Shown one piece after another: positions 1 to 5,173 of a DNA stretch of 5,173 bases. Source of the DNA: Deltaproteobacteria bacterium (GTDB lineage: Bacteria; Myxococcota_A; UBA9160; SZUA-336). The notes beneath the pieces were generated by a model. It did no database searches. It was not told the DNA's origin and worked only from the letters and a program-made list of their open reading frames with translations. How positions within the stretch are numbered: position 1 is the stretch's first letter; every line of letters begins with the position of its first letter. A program made the translations under genes and the position numbers. The stretch lies in assembly GCA_030665705.1 (NCBI GenBank), contig DAOUZG010000159.1, forward strand, positions 1-5,173. Direction: 5' to 3'.

Positions 1-1
1 C

Positions 2-463
2 GGCGTGAAGCTGGATCGGACCTATCAGCTCAACACGGGAGGGAACACCGATTTCTTGAACATGCTGGAGCAGTCCCGCCTGCGCTCGAAGCGGACCTCG
101 AAGACGGAGTCGGTTCAGTCTCAGCTCGACGTACCCCTGCCAGCCGACTGTATCCACATCGGACCGTCGGACTACGTGGCCTGGCAGAAAGACACCAAGG
201 TGTGCTTCGTCCGGATGGACTGGAGAGGGTTCGGCGAGCGACCGATGAACCTGGAGCTGAGGCTCAGCGTCGAGGATTCGCCCAACAGCGCAGGCGTCGC
301 AATCGACGCGATCCGCTGTGCCAAGCTCGCCCTCGAGCGCCGAGTCGGCGGACCACTAAAGGCAGTCTCGGCGTTCACAATGAAGCATCCGCCCGAGCAG
401 ATGCGCGACACCGACGCTCTGCAGGCTCTCGAGGCGTTTATTTCAGCGTCCGCAGCTGGGTAA
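2..463 (+). CDS. ino1: myo-inositol-1-phosphate synthase, C-terminal part (5' end outside window)
   Basis: This enzyme converts glucose 6-phosphate to 1L-myo-inositol 1-phosphate using NAD, the first step of inositol synthesis, in the cytoplasm. The visible 153 residues are roughly the last third of a protein that is usually 360-440 residues or more. The frame is open to the left edge, so the GTG at position 5 is an internal valine and not a start. Recognisable blocks, counted from the first complete codon, are LDRTYQLNTGGNTDFLNM near residues 4-21, IHIGPSDYV near 51-59, and NLELRLSVEDSPNSAG near 83-98. The four lysines I recall as catalytic in the yeast enzyme (K369, K373, K412, K489) have matching positions here: K30 and K34 (spacing RSK-x2-SK), K66 (KDTKV) and K128 (TMKHP). 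The visible part therefore looks intact and active. It ends in TAA, 9 bases from the stop of the convergent selenoprotein gene. Family assignment is very secure; the N-terminal Rossmann part is not visible. Confidence 0.95.
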   Translation, partial: GVKLDRTYQLNTGGNTDFLNMLEQSRLRSKRTSKTESVQSQLDVPLPADCIHIGPSDYVAWQKDTKVCFVRMDWRGFGERPMNLELRLSVEDSPNSAGVAIDAIRCAKLALERRVGGPLKAVSAFTMKHPPEQMRDTDALQALEAFISASAAG

Positions 464-472
464 CTGATAAGA

Positions 473-688
473 CTAACGGAGCTGGTCGAGGACTTCTTTG
501 TGCGTGGGGAAGCGGCCCGTCTTGTCCTTCGAGTAGATCAGCTTGCCGTCCGCCTCGACGTCGAAAATGCCGTTGGCTCCCCTGACGAGCTTCGCATCGA
601 CGCCGAACTCCTCCTTGATCTTGGCCGCCAGACTGGAGGCCTGCGGGAGGTAGTCTCAGGGGACGCAGTAGGTGATCGAGATGCGCAT
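473..688 (-). CDS. SelW/Rdx-family selenoprotein (CxxU), UGA read as selenocysteine
   Basis: This is a small thioredoxin-like-fold redox protein of the SelT/SelW/SelH (Rdx) family, probably cytoplasmic. Family members are thought to do thiol-based redox chemistry with partners such as thioredoxin or glutathione; the exact substrate is unknown. It is read from ATG at 688-686 to TAG at 475-473, giving 71 residues including one selenocysteine. The N-terminus begins MRISITYCVP, then TGA at 656-658, then DYLPQAS. C8 and Sec11 thus form the CxxU motif right after the first beta strand, exactly where SelW proteins have it. Further family signatures follow: an amphipathic helix (AAKIKEEFG), the strand segment GIFDVEADGKLIYSK, and the ending TGRFPTHKEVLDQL. 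Length is normal for bacterial Rdx proteins (about 70-100 residues). An AGGAGGT ribosome site lies 6 bases before the ATG, and a SECIS-like hairpin follows the TGA. It is the last gene of a minus-strand run, 60 bases after the GH116 stop. Standard translation would end after 10 residues. A pseudogene is unlikely, because the only stop falls at the redox position and the rest is conserved. Confidence 0.92.
623..641 (-). promoter_or_regulatory. bacterial SECIS-like stem-loop downstream of the UGA
   Basis: On the minus strand, GGCC at 641-638 pairs with GGCC at 626-623. A U/C mismatch follows, then CC pairs with GG, enclosing the loop AGUCU at 634-630 (an A-U pair could shrink it to GUC). The loop begins 21 bases after the UGA, inside the range known for bacterial SECIS elements. 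It exposes a G and a U at downstream positions 23 and 24. The apical CAGUCUG resembles CAGGUCUG as I recall it from the E. coli fdhF element, where loop G and U are needed for SelB binding. The element lies wholly within coding sequence, as bacterial SECIS elements do. No folding energy was calculated. Confidence 0.7.
656..658 (-). other. in-frame UGA recoded as selenocysteine
   Basis: The TGA codon falls at residue 11 of the Rdx protein, as the second redox residue of a C-V-P-U motif. Non-selenium homologues carry Cys at this position. The frame stays open and family-like on both sides, which supports recoding over termination. Confidence 0.9.
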
Positions 689-694
689 CGTGGG

Positions 695-701
695 ACCTCC
701 T
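695..701 (-). promoter_or_regulatory. strong ribosome binding site of the selenoprotein gene
   Basis: AGGAGGT on the minus strand lies 6 bases upstream of the ATG at 688. It is a near-perfect Shine-Dalgarno sequence, which fixes the start and argues that this TGA-interrupted gene is translated. Confidence 0.85.
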
Positions 702-710
702 CTAGACCCG

Positions 711-716
711 ATTGTA
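711..716 (-). promoter_or_regulatory. possible -10 element upstream of the selenoprotein gene
   Basis: TACAAT on the minus strand matches the sigma-70 -10 consensus at five of six positions. It lies in the 60-base gap between the GH116 stop and the Rdx start. Transcription from it would begin just before the ribosome site, giving a very short leader. No convincing -35 box lies 16-18 bases upstream, so an internal promoter is only a possibility; read-through from the upstream genes is equally likely. Confidence 0.22.
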
Positions 717-748
717 GCGGTCACGGGTAGCTCCGCATACACGGGCCG

Positions 749-3415
749 CTAGCTGCGGGAACGTTTCCGGCGAGAGAGGTGCGTCGACGGTTCAACGGTC
801 AAGCTGAAGGACCGGCCTTCGCCGAGTGTCACCTGGGCCGGGAACTGGATCTCGAGGGATCGACCTCGACGTTGAAGGCCGACTCCCTCGGGGCCGTGTC
901 GTACCTCGAGACGGGCAGAGCCCCGAGGCCCGGGCCACTCGAGGCCGATGCATTGCAGGTCGAGGCACCCGCCGAGCACCCGTAACGTCACCGCTAGACG
1001 CTGCCCCCTTCGGGTCTGCTCGAACGTGCCCCACGCGGTGCCGGCGGTGAACAGACCGCGGAACCGGGTCGGCTGAACCCGGGGCGCAAACGCCAGCCGT
1101 TTCTCGACCCCGTCCCACGAGAAGCCGGACAGCGCATGGAGGATCGACCACGACGACATGGCCCGGGCGTAGTGGTGACCGCACTCGACCTCGTCCCAGG
1201 GATTGCGCTTGCGTCCGTCGTATCGGTTCCGAGCCGCCCGCACGATCTCGAGCCCCTCGCGCACGTCTCCCTCCCACATGAGATGAGCTGCCACGTGGTA
1301 CTCGATTCCCGTCCACACCTCGTCCGAATAGGGGAAGGGCAGGGTCGGCCGTCCCCCGTGCGGCCAACTGCACAGGACGAGGCCCGACTCATCACCCGTT
1401 GCGTAGATCCTCTGTGCGTTCGGGTGCTCGTGGAAGCCTCGTCGGAAGTTATGCCGGAAGATCGAGCGCAACGCGCGCATCACTCGCCGTCGCGGCAGCA
1501 CCCGTTCGAGGCCTGCGCAGCGGGCCATCCACTCCCCGAGGAGCTGATCGGAGAGACACCCCTCGCCGATCTGGTACCGGGGCGGCTCGCCGGGCGCGAT
1601 CCCATCGAGGGATCCCCCGAGTGATCCGGTTCGATGGGAATCCGTGCGGATCTCGTCGGAAGAGGGAATCCGTTGCACGTAGTACGCGCCGTTCCAACAC
1701 AGTTCGTCCAGCCGCCGGGCTCCTTGGTCCGCAAGCGCGGTGTAGCGGCGCGCCGACTCGACATCTCCGACCCCCGCGGCCATCCCGGCGCCCGCGCGAA
1801 GTGCGGCGAGGTAGATCGTGCCCGAGAGCGGGTTCGGGCCGTAGAACTCGATGTCGTAGGTGACGTGTTGCTCGCCGTCCATCACGCCATCCCGGTCCGT
1901 GTCCCACTGGACAAAGGCGTACTCGAGCGCACGCTTGGCGTCGGGCCAGAGCTTTTCCATCCATGGGGTGTTCCCGCTGATGCGCCATTCTCGATAGAGC
2001 TTAATGATCTCGCCCATCTGCCCGTCGGCGGAGGGCTTTCGGTCGAAGCGCGCTCCCTCCCGTAGCGGAAGGAGACTCCGGAAGGCCTGACGCCCGTCTT
2101 CGAAGAGGTTCGCCTGGAGACCCGTAACACGAAGCGTTCGCTCGAGACTCGGCCAGAGGTGGGGAAGGGCCTGCGCGTAGTTCCAGACGTGCGTGCAGTC
2201 CATCGGGCAGCAACCCACGTGGTCGAAGCAGCCCTCGAACGCGTGGAAGCTCCCGGTGTCGAGGCGCAGACAGGTCGGGGTGCGGAGCGTTGAAATCTGG
2301 CTCGAAGCGGCGTCGAGTGCCTCCGTGGGCAGGGTCTGTCCGAAGAAGGCGGCATGGAAGTGCCGCGTGGCCTGCTCGAGGTGGGGCAGGTGCTCCGAGG
2401 CGTGATTCGCCACCGCGAGGGCGCTGTCGAACCGGGTCGCGTACCAGGCACGGAGCGGCTTTCGCGCGACGCGGGGCTCCTCGAGGTTCCAGCTATTTTC
2501 GAAATCGGGGAAGTACCACGCGAGCAGAAAGACCACGTCTCGTGAAGCACCAGCGGGCAGGGGCACGGTGTCGCCGATCGACCCCGGGTCCGACCGGGCC
2601 GGCGGGGAGGGCGTCTCGTCGATCTCTCCCGAGAGCCGGCCGGTTGCAACCAGGCCGTCCCAGAAAAGCTGCAGGTCGTCGAACCACGACGTGCGCGGCC
2701 ACCGCGTCTGCACGGTCGGGTTGGTTGCATCGACGACGCCGAGGAAGATCGAGCCGTCCGGCGTGGAGGGGACCTCGGTCGACCCTCGAGTCAGGTGGAG
2801 TCCCACGAGCTTCCCGGGACCACGGACATACTCGTTCCGGTTTCCGCCCAGCGAGCCGTGCGCACGCCTGAAGGGCACCGCTTGCCCGTCGAGCCCCACG
2901 GCGTTGAAGAGCGATCCCACGACGCTCACGTCGAGGCGACGCGATGTTCGGTTCCGGAGCCGGTAGCGCAGAATTGCGAGAGGGAGCCCCGACTCGTCAG
3001 CGTCAAGGGGGATCAGCGGGTTCCAGGCCTCGAGTTCGACGGACACCGGAAAGCGCGGGTCCGAGAGCCGCACGGTTGCGAAGGGATACTCTCCGCGGAA
3101 GACCGCACGCTGAAAGTGGGGGAGTCCCTGCCCCTGCTCCCTGGGCAGGCCGAAGCCACCTGCGTCGTACGGGGGCCTCATGGGAGCTGCGAGGACGCGC
3201 GCCCGCGCCGGTCCGCGCCCACCCGACGGACGCGCGGCGACGGCGAAGAACGTGCAAGGGAGCACGTAGCCCTTTCCAGGACGGTTCCACCACTCGAAGT
3301 CGATCAACGCCCCCCGACCCGAAAGCGAGACACACCCGGCTCCGATCCCCCCGATCGGAAAGGCGATCCGCGCGAGCGCGTCTCCGGAGAATGACCGCAT
3401 TCGCGTCGTTCTCAC
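749..3415 (-). CDS. GH116 family beta-glucosidase (GBA2-like, DUF608)
   Basis: This is a retaining glycoside hydrolase of family GH116, which includes GBA2 (glucosylceramidase) and archaeal beta-glucosidases/xylosidases. It should hydrolyse beta-glucosides or related beta-glycosides. No signal peptide or membrane segment is seen, so it is probably cytoplasmic. The N-terminal beta-sandwich domain starts with FPIGGIGAG (residues 19-27) and NRPGKG (44-49). The C-terminal (alpha/alpha)6 catalytic domain starts near 345. E394 in the motif FEGCF fits the nucleophile and D521 in TYDIEFYG fits the acid/base. Their spacing of 127 equals that I recall for Sulfolobus SSO1353 (E335/D462). A D-x-D-x-DG loop at 505-510 precedes the acid/base, as in GBA2. 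EVWTGIEYH (about 699-707) and GHHYAR (746-751) are further conserved blocks. The GTG start at 3415 is chosen because AGGGAGA lies 7 bases upstream; the ATG at 3400 (883 residues) is the alternative. It lies 76 bases after the racemase gene. The natural substrate cannot be told from sequence. Confidence 0.93.
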   Translation of the reverse strand: MRTTRMRSFSGDALARIAFPIGGIGAGCVSLSGRGALIDFEWWNRPGKGYVLPCTFFAVAARPSGGRGPARARVLAAPMRPPYDAGGFGLPREQGQGLPHFQRAVFRGEYPFATVRLSDPRFPVSVELEAWNPLIPLDADESGLPLAILRYRLRNRTSRRLDVSVVGSLFNAVGLDGQAVPFRRAHGSLGGNRNEYVRGPGKLVGLHLTRGSTEVPSTPDGSIFLGVVDATNPTVQTRWPRTSWFDDLQLFWDGLVATGRLSGEIDETPSPPARSDPGSIGDTVPLPAGASRDVVFLLAWYFPDFENSWNLEEPRVARKPLRAWYATRFDSALAVANHASEHLPHLEQATRHFHAAFFGQTLPTEALDAASSQISTLRTPTCLRLDTGSFHAFEGCFDHVGCCPMDCTHVWNYAQALPHLWPSLERTLRVTGLQANLFEDGRQAFRSLLPLREGARFDRKPSADGQMGEIIKLYREWRISGNTPWMEKLWPDAKRALEYAFVQWDTDRDGVMDGEQHVTYDIEFYGPNPLSGTIYLAALRAGAGMAAGVGDVESARRYTALADQGARRLDELCWNGAYYVQRIPSSDEIRTDSHRTGSLGGSLDGIAPGEPPRYQIGEGCLSDQLLGEWMARCAGLERVLPRRRVMRALRSIFRHNFRRGFHEHPNAQRIYATGDESGLVLCSWPHGGRPTLPFPYSDEVWTGIEYHVAAHLMWEGDVREGLEIVRAARNRYDGRKRNPWDEVECGHHYARAMSSWSILHALSGFSWDGVEKRLAFAPRVQPTRFRGLFTAGTAWGTFEQTRRGQRLAVTLRVLGGCLDLQCIGLEWPGPRGSARLEVRHGPEGVGLQRRGRSLEIQFPAQVTLGEGRSFSLTVEPSTHLSRRKRSRS

Positions 3416-3422
3416 TCTTCTG

Positions 3423-3429
3423 TCTCCCT
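3423..3429 (-). promoter_or_regulatory. ribosome binding site supporting the GTG start of the GH116 gene
   Basis: AGGGAGA on the minus strand lies 7 bases before the GTG at 3415. The ATG at 3400 has only a weak GAG at 10 bases, so this site favours the GTG as start. Confidence 0.5.
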
Positions 3430-3439
3430 GCAGAGCCTC

Positions 3440-3453
3440 CCGGTGAAGACCGG
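3440..3453 (-). other. short perfect hairpin in the GH116 leader
   Basis: CCGGT and ACCGG (minus strand) form a perfect five-pair stem with a four-base CUUC loop, just upstream of the GH116 ribosome site and after the racemase stop. No run of T follows, so it is not a typical intrinsic terminator. It could protect or separate the transcripts, or be chance in GC-rich DNA. Confidence 0.3.
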
Positions 3454-3491
3454 CTCGAGTCGGTGCGCCGTAACCGCTGGACCGCCTCCGT

Positions 3492-4631
3492 CTAGGCGAT
3501 GGCCCCGATCTTCCGAAGCCTTGAAATCTCCTCGGACGGAAAACCCCAGTCTGCGAGTGTCTCGTCGGTGTGCTCGCCGGGCCAGGCCGGGGGACGCCGG
3601 ATCTGGCACGCCGTACGGCTGAAGCGCGGGGCGGGACCGGGTTGAAGGGTTCCGGCAACCTCGACGAACGTCTTCCTCGCGCGGTTGTGCGGGTGCTCGT
3701 ACGCCTCGGGAATCGAGAGCACCGGGGCAAAGCAGACATCAGTCCCTTCGAGGATCTCGCACCACTCCTCCCGTGTACGGGCTTTGAAGATTTCTTCGAA
3801 CCGCTCCTTGAGCTCGGGCCAACGAGCTCGATCGGTGTGCGGAAGGTCTTCACCCTCGAGCTCCAGGCGCTGGAGCAGCTCCGCGTAGAACTGGGGTTCG
3901 ATCGCGCCGATCGAAATGTACTTGCCGTCCGCGGTCTCGTAGACGTCGTAGAAGTGCGCGCCGGTATCGAGCAGATTCTCACCTCGCTGATCGGTCCAGA
4001 TCCCCATGTGTCGGAGTCCGTGGATCAGCGTCATGAGCGCCGCGGCGCCGTCGACCATCGCCGCGTCGACGACCTGCCCTCTGCCCGATCGCTCTCGCTC
4101 GTACAGGGCGCAGACGATCCCGAAAGCGAGTAACATCCCGCCGCCGCCGAAATCGCCGACCAGGTTCAGGGGGGGCACCGGACGCTCTCCCGCTCGCCCA
4201 ATGCCGTGCAGCGCTCCAGCCAACGCGATGTAGTTGATGTCGTGACCGGACGCCTTTGCCAACGGTCCTTCCTGCCCCCAGCCGGTCATCCGTCCGTAGA
4301 CCAAGCGCGGGTTCCGCTCGAGGCAGACGTCGGGACCGATCCCGATGCGTTCGGCCACGCCAGCACGAAAACCTTCGAGCAGCACGTCGGCCCGATCCGC
4401 GAGCCGCAGCGCAACCTCGACCCCTTCGGGGTTCTTGAGGTTCACGGCGACCGAGCGGCGACCCCGACCCATGACGTCCAGGTTGGGTCCGTCGTGAGTC
4501 GGCATCTCGGCTCGGTCGACCCGGTCGACGCGCACGAGCTCCGCTCCCATGTCTGCGAGCATCATCGCGCAGAACGGACCCGGTCCGATTCCCGCGATCT
4601 CCACGACCTTTACACCCTCGAGCGGCCCCAC
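3492..4631 (-). CDS. amacr: alpha-methylacyl-CoA racemase (CaiB/BaiF CoA-transferase family III)
   Basis: This enzyme interconverts the (2R) and (2S) forms of 2-methylacyl-CoA esters, allowing branched chains such as sterol side chains or isoprenoid fatty acids to enter beta-oxidation; it is cytoplasmic. The 379-residue protein closely resembles the Mycobacterium tuberculosis racemase MCR as I recall it (about 360 residues). Shared blocks include EIAGIGPGPF (11-20), RMTGWGQ (114-120), PVPPLNLVGDFGGG (151-164), GQVVDAAMVDG (185-195) and GAIEPQFYA (242-250). The MCR catalytic residues H126, D156 and E241 correspond to H130, D160 and E245 here, with one constant offset of four. That supports a racemase over a true CoA transferase, in which a catalytic Asp attacks the CoA ester. 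The start is GTG at 4631, with GGAGAGG just upstream; no ATG fits. It lies 65 bases after the GH3 stop and 76 bases before GH116 on the same strand, so co-transcription is plausible. Racemase identity is strong; the actual acyl-CoA substrate is unknown. Confidence 0.93.
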   Translation of the reverse strand: MGPLEGVKVVEIAGIGPGPFCAMMLADMGAELVRVDRVDRAEMPTHDGPNLDVMGRGRRSVAVNLKNPEGVEVALRLADRADVLLEGFRAGVAERIGIGPDVCLERNPRLVYGRMTGWGQEGPLAKASGHDINYIALAGALHGIGRAGERPVPPLNLVGDFGGGGMLLAFGIVCALYERERSGRGQVVDAAMVDGAAALMTLIHGLRHMGIWTDQRGENLLDTGAHFYDVYETADGKYISIGAIEPQFYAELLQRLELEGEDLPHTDRARWPELKERFEEIFKARTREEWCEILEGTDVCFAPVLSIPEAYEHPHNRARKTFVEVAGTLQPGPAPRFSRTACQIRRPPAWPGEHTDETLADWGFPSEEISRLRKIGAIA

Positions 4632-4635
4632 GTCG

Positions 4636-4642
4636 CCTCTCC
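4636..4642 (-). promoter_or_regulatory. ribosome binding site of the racemase gene (GTG start)
   Basis: GGAGAGG on the minus strand lies 4 bases before the GTG at 4631 (7 bases counted from the GGAG core). It supports this GTG as the start, which also matches the usual N-terminus of the family (GPLEGVKVVEIAG). Confidence 0.65.
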
Positions 4643-4696
4643 GTCTGATCCCTTCTGCGGGCGCACGATCATAGCCGATCCCGGACCGCCCGGACT

Positions 4697-5173
4697 CTAC
4701 CGCTCGATGCGGACCTTCGTCTCGTAGCGCCGCACCCCCCGGATCTCACGGATGCTCCCCGCGACCCGGAAAGTTCCGCGCAGCCGAATGTCCTCCGAGG
4801 AGCTCCCGATTTGTACCTCGAACTCCCCGGGCTCGACGACGAGCCGCTGCTTCGGGTCGTAGAACGCGAGCAGGTCTGCAGGGAGGCCGAAACGGAGGGT
4901 CGCTCGCTCGTGGGGGTCGAGCCGGACCCGGCAAAAGCCCTTGAGCTCCTGAATCGGTCGGGTGCAGCTCGCAACCTGATCGCGCACGTAGAGCTGTACG
5001 ACCTCTTCGCCCGGCCGCTCGCCCCCGTTTCGAATTTCGCAGCGCACCTCGAGGGTGCCGTCCGACGGGATCGACTCTGGCTCCACGGCGAGGCCCCCGT
5101 ACTCGAAGTCGGTGTACGAAAGGCCGTGACCGAAGGGAAAAAGCGGCGCGATCGGGGAGGTCACGTAATCCTT
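4697..5173 (-). CDS. GH3 family beta-glucosidase, C-terminal fibronectin III-like domain (5' end outside window)
   Basis: These 158 residues are the C-terminal end of a family 3 glycoside hydrolase, typically 700-850 residues, that removes terminal beta-linked sugars. The frame is open to the right edge and begins KDYVTSP, so the GTG at 5164 is internal and not a start. The hallmark linker PLFPFGHGLSYTDF comes first, followed by the fibronectin III-like domain with GEEVVQLYVRD, RPIQELKGF and PGEFEVQIGSSSEDIRL. The GH3 catalytic Asp and acid/base lie upstream, outside the window, so activity, substrate and localisation cannot be judged. It is the first visible gene of the minus-strand run, 65 bases before the racemase gene. 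GH3 identity is secure. The family includes glucosidases, xylosidases and other activities, so beta-glucosidase is the likeliest but not the only label. Confidence 0.93.
   Translation of the reverse strand, partial: KDYVTSPIAPLFPFGHGLSYTDFEYGGLAVEPESIPSDGTLEVRCEIRNGGERPGEEVVQLYVRDQVASCTRPIQELKGFCRVRLDPHERATLRFGLPADLLAFYDPKQRLVVEPGEFEVQIGSSSEDIRLRGTFRVAGSIREIRGVRRYETKVRIER

Noticed and set aside
202..585. A 127-codon plus-strand frame overlapping the inositol-phosphate synthase.
   Set aside because: It is Arg-rich, in another frame of a clearly conserved gene, and shows no family motif.
656..658. The TGA as a frameshift, nonsense mutation or pseudogene marker.
   Set aside because: It replaces exactly the second redox cysteine of the Rdx motif. 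The frame is intact on both sides, the ribosome site is strong and a SECIS-like hairpin follows.
500..730. A 76-codon plus-strand frame across the selenoprotein region.
   Set aside because: It is antisense to the Rdx gene, has low-complexity composition, no ribosome site and no recognisable family; it exists only because of codon bias on the opposite strand.
3401..3982. The GH116 reading frame stays open far upstream, up to an apparent start at 3982.
   Set aside because: Nearly all of this extension (beyond 3415) has no family similarity, is rich in Arg and Ser, and overlaps the 3' part of the well-supported racemase gene in another frame. It is a shadow of high-GC coding sequence.
4632..4696. 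Possible promoter (TATGAT near 4666) or terminator (CCGG-x5-CCGG) in the GH3-racemase gap.
   Set aside because: There is no -35 partner for the TATGAT, and the CCGG hairpin has only four pairs and no T-run. Both are expected by chance at this GC content.
4697..5164. A self-contained 155-residue protein starting at the GTG at 5164.
   Set aside because: The frame is open to the window edge with family-like residues (KDY) before the GTG, and the sequence is the known C-terminal end of GH3 enzymes. It is a truncated gene, not a small one.

Overview
This is a compact, gene-dense, high-GC bacterial window. Strong codon-position bias throughout produces many long shadow reading frames. The gene set fits an uncultured, high-GC, Gram-negative-type bacterium that makes selenoproteins: a eukaryote-like inositol-phosphate synthase, a mycobacterial-type methylacyl-CoA racemase, GH3 and GH116 glycosidases, and a UGA-containing Rdx protein. 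I cannot assign a phylum from sequence alone.

Layout. Positions 2-463 (+) hold the C-terminal third of a myo-inositol-1-phosphate synthase that enters from the left edge. The rest of the window lies on the minus strand. Read in the direction of transcription, from right to left, it holds four genes: the C-terminal end of a GH3 beta-glucosidase (5173-4697, entering from the right edge); a complete alpha-methylacyl-CoA racemase / CaiB-BaiF family protein (4631-3492); a complete GH116 (GBA2-like) beta-glucosidase (3415-749); and a small selenoprotein gene of the SelW/Rdx family (688-473). The gaps between these genes are only 65, 76 and 60 bases, so they could be co-transcribed. The selenoprotein gene runs convergently into the inositol-phosphate synthase gene, with 9 bases between the two stop codons.

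The most notable item is the 71-residue selenoprotein. A conventional reading breaks it at an in-frame TGA (656-658), so standard gene calling misses it. Read as selenocysteine, the TGA completes a CxxU redox motif in a clear Rdx/SelW sequence. A strong ribosome binding site precedes the start, and a SECIS-like stem-loop with an exposed GU in the loop follows the TGA at the expected distance.

How the genes may work together. Two beta-glucosidases of different families flank a racemase that acts on 2-methyl-branched acyl-CoAs such as sterol side-chain or isoprenoid-derived CoAs. One possible reading is catabolism of a glycosylated sterol, terpenoid or other branched lipid: sugars are removed first, then the branched acyl chain is epimerised for beta-oxidation. 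This is inference from gene adjacency only. No intergenic stretch exceeds 300 bases, and I see no RNA genes, mobile elements, CRISPR arrays or long repeats.
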